DNA of 64,000 nucleotides from contig JAKJHU010001596.1 of the NCBI GenBank assembly GCA_022316685.1, forward strand, positions 1-64,000, given 5' to 3'. Positions 63,045-64,000 of this stretch are shown here, piece after piece. The position numbers and the translations under genes were made by a program. Under the pieces are notes generated by a model. It did no database searches, was not told the origin of the DNA, and saw only the letters and a program-made list of their open reading frames with translations. Origin of the DNA: Progne subis subis. Taxonomy: Eukaryota > Chordata > Aves > Passeriformes > Hirundinidae. Each line of letters begins with the position of its first letter. Positions within the stretch are counted from its first letter, which is position 1.

Positions 63045-63240
63045 CTCGGTATATAAATGTGTAGCTGTGCGTATCAATAAATGCTCGCTGATTGGCTTGC
63101 CCCGGCTGCCCATCACGTGTGCCAGCATCTGATTGGTTCATCCGCCTGTCAGTTAAAGCGGTGAAATGCGGTTGGCTGAGGGGTGGAGCGAGCGCAGGGC
63201 GGGAAGAGCCGCGCCCACAGCTCCTCCTTCTGGGCCTCGG
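63045..63240 (+). promoter_or_regulatory. Promoter with inverted CCAAT boxes upstream of HARBI1-like gene
   Basis: GATTGG occurs at about 63089 and 63131 and GTTGG at about 63170, with CACGTG at about 63115 and TATATAAA near 63050. The downstream part becomes CpG-rich, ending at the plus-strand coding stretch. Confidence 0.5.
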
Positions 63241-63274
63241 TGCGGGAGAAAGCGCGGGGCGGCGCAAGGGGAGC

Positions 63275-63540
63275 GAGCGCTTCCGCCTCCTCCCGGCCGC
63301 TTTCGACGCGCTGGTGTCGCGACTGAGGCCGGCAGATCGGGCGGCGCGACACGGCCGTGAGGAGAGCGGTGCCGGCCGAGGTGCGCCCGGCGCTCACCCT
63401 GTGGTGCCTGGGAGCCGTCACTGAGTACCGGGCGCTGGAAGCCACCTTCGGAGTGTCCCGCAGCTCGGTGTGTAAAATCCTGCGTGACGTCTGCGGGGCC
63501 ATGGTGGCGATCCTGGGCCGGGATGGGGAGAAGCAGGAGG
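63275..63540 (+). pseudogene. HARBI1: HARBI1-like (PIF/Harbinger transposase-derived) 5' coding part
   Basis: The plus strand reads ERFRLLPAAFDALVSRLRP, then, one base out of frame, RRAVPAEVRPALTLWCLG, TEYRALEATFGVSRSSVCKI and LRDVCGAMVAIL. This is the N-terminal helix plus helix-turn-helix of HARBI1-type nucleases (EYR-x-(I/L)-A-x-x-FG(V/I)-x-RS(T/S)VCKI). In the family, the DNA-binding partner NAIF1 works with it. The one-base shift near 63335 suggests a pseudogene or a base-call error. The DDE nuclease part is not seen before the window ends; after a Glu-rich stretch the sequence turns repetitive. Confidence 0.72.
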
Positions 63541-63639
63541 AAGAGGAGCAGGAGGAGGAAGGGGAGGAAGGGCCGAGGCTGCACCTGCCCAGGGACCCTG
63601 AGCGGAGCCGCGGCTTGGGCTGGGATTGGAGGCAGATGC

Positions 63640-64000
63640 TGGCGGGGAGCTGCGGCGTCCCGGAGGCTCCCGGGGAGAAACGGCGGGATTGGGGGGGAGA
63701 ATTCCCGAATATCCACGGATTCCGGGCAAAAATCGGGACTTTGTGGGGAGAATTCCCAAATATCCACGGATTCTGGGCAGAAATCAGGACTGTGGGGAGA
63801 GAATTCCCAAATCCTGGAGGATTCCGGGCAAAATTTGCCAAATCTGGGGGAGAAATCCCAAATATCAACAGATTCTGGGCAAAATTCGCAACTTTTGGGG
63901 TCGGGATCTGAAATTCTGGCGGACTCGAGCCTGAAATCCCAACTTTTGGGGACAAAATCCCAAATCCTGGAGGATTCCGGCCAAAACTCACAGCTCTTGG
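63640..64000. repeat. GGGGAGAATTCCCAAATATC... repeat
   Basis: Units of about 50 bp (GGGGAGAATTCCCAAATATC, GGATTCCGGGCAAAA) repeat about seven times to the window's end. Plus-strand frames read Ile-Pro-Asn-Ile repeats that are unlikely to be protein. Confidence 0.85.

Noticed and set aside
1..64000. tRNA and rRNA genes
   Set aside because: I looked for cloverleaf-type arms and rRNA signatures and saw none outside the tRNA-complementary primer sites of the proviruses; a covariance-model scan was not possible.

Overview
This is eukaryotic nuclear DNA, almost certainly from a bird and probably a songbird. Three lines of evidence support that: MHC class I and class II exon fragments of avian type lying beside a flotillin-1 remnant; endogenous retroviruses of all three classes with bird-like organisation; and compact, GC-rich genes whose short introns are packed with minisatellites, as on avian microchromosomes. 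The chromosome cannot be named from sequence alone. An MHC-bearing microchromosome is the simplest reading. A W or germline-restricted chromosome is a weaker alternative, suggested by the retrovirus load and the pairing of two meiotic gene families (STAG3, HSF5).

Layout. 1-4204 is AT-rich flank ending in an LTR-like piece. 4205-7393 and 35838-39234 are the two arms of a roughly 3.2-3.4 kb inverted duplication. Each arm carries a broken MHC class I alpha-2 exon and a class II beta transmembrane exon. The 28 kb between the arms holds, in order: an ERVL pol scrap fused to the left arm; a minus-strand STAG3-like gene (exons 8181-17961) whose introns are mostly tandem repeats; a solo LTR (20217-20839) between those exons and a CpG-rich E-box/E2F promoter (about 21225-21400); a full-length but decayed ERVL-like provirus (ERV-A, 22074-28758); CT- and GT-rich minisatellites; flotillin-1 exon fragments; and an MHC class I pseudogene with a recognisable X/Y-box promoter.

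Right of the inverted duplication, AT-rich DNA was recently hit by a class II betaretrovirus-like provirus (ERV-B, 41250-49391). It has by-eye identical 717-bp LTRs, a 6-bp target duplication, an open pro-pol frame, a one-base gag break and a mostly deleted env. Next comes an HSF5-like heat-shock-factor gene (minus strand, 51587-54667). Its start codon lies 159 bp from the 3' LTR of a decayed gammaretrovirus-like provirus (ERV-C, 54826-61846). The window ends in low-complexity DNA and the 5' part of a HARBI1/PIF-Harbinger-type gene (plus strand, from about 63275).

All three proviruses, STAG3, HSF5, FLOT1 and the central MHC class I pseudogene read on the minus strand. Most other long open frames here are artefacts of tandem repeats and are not annotated. 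Exon calls rest on splice sites, compatible phases and remembered family patterns for host genes; no search was run.
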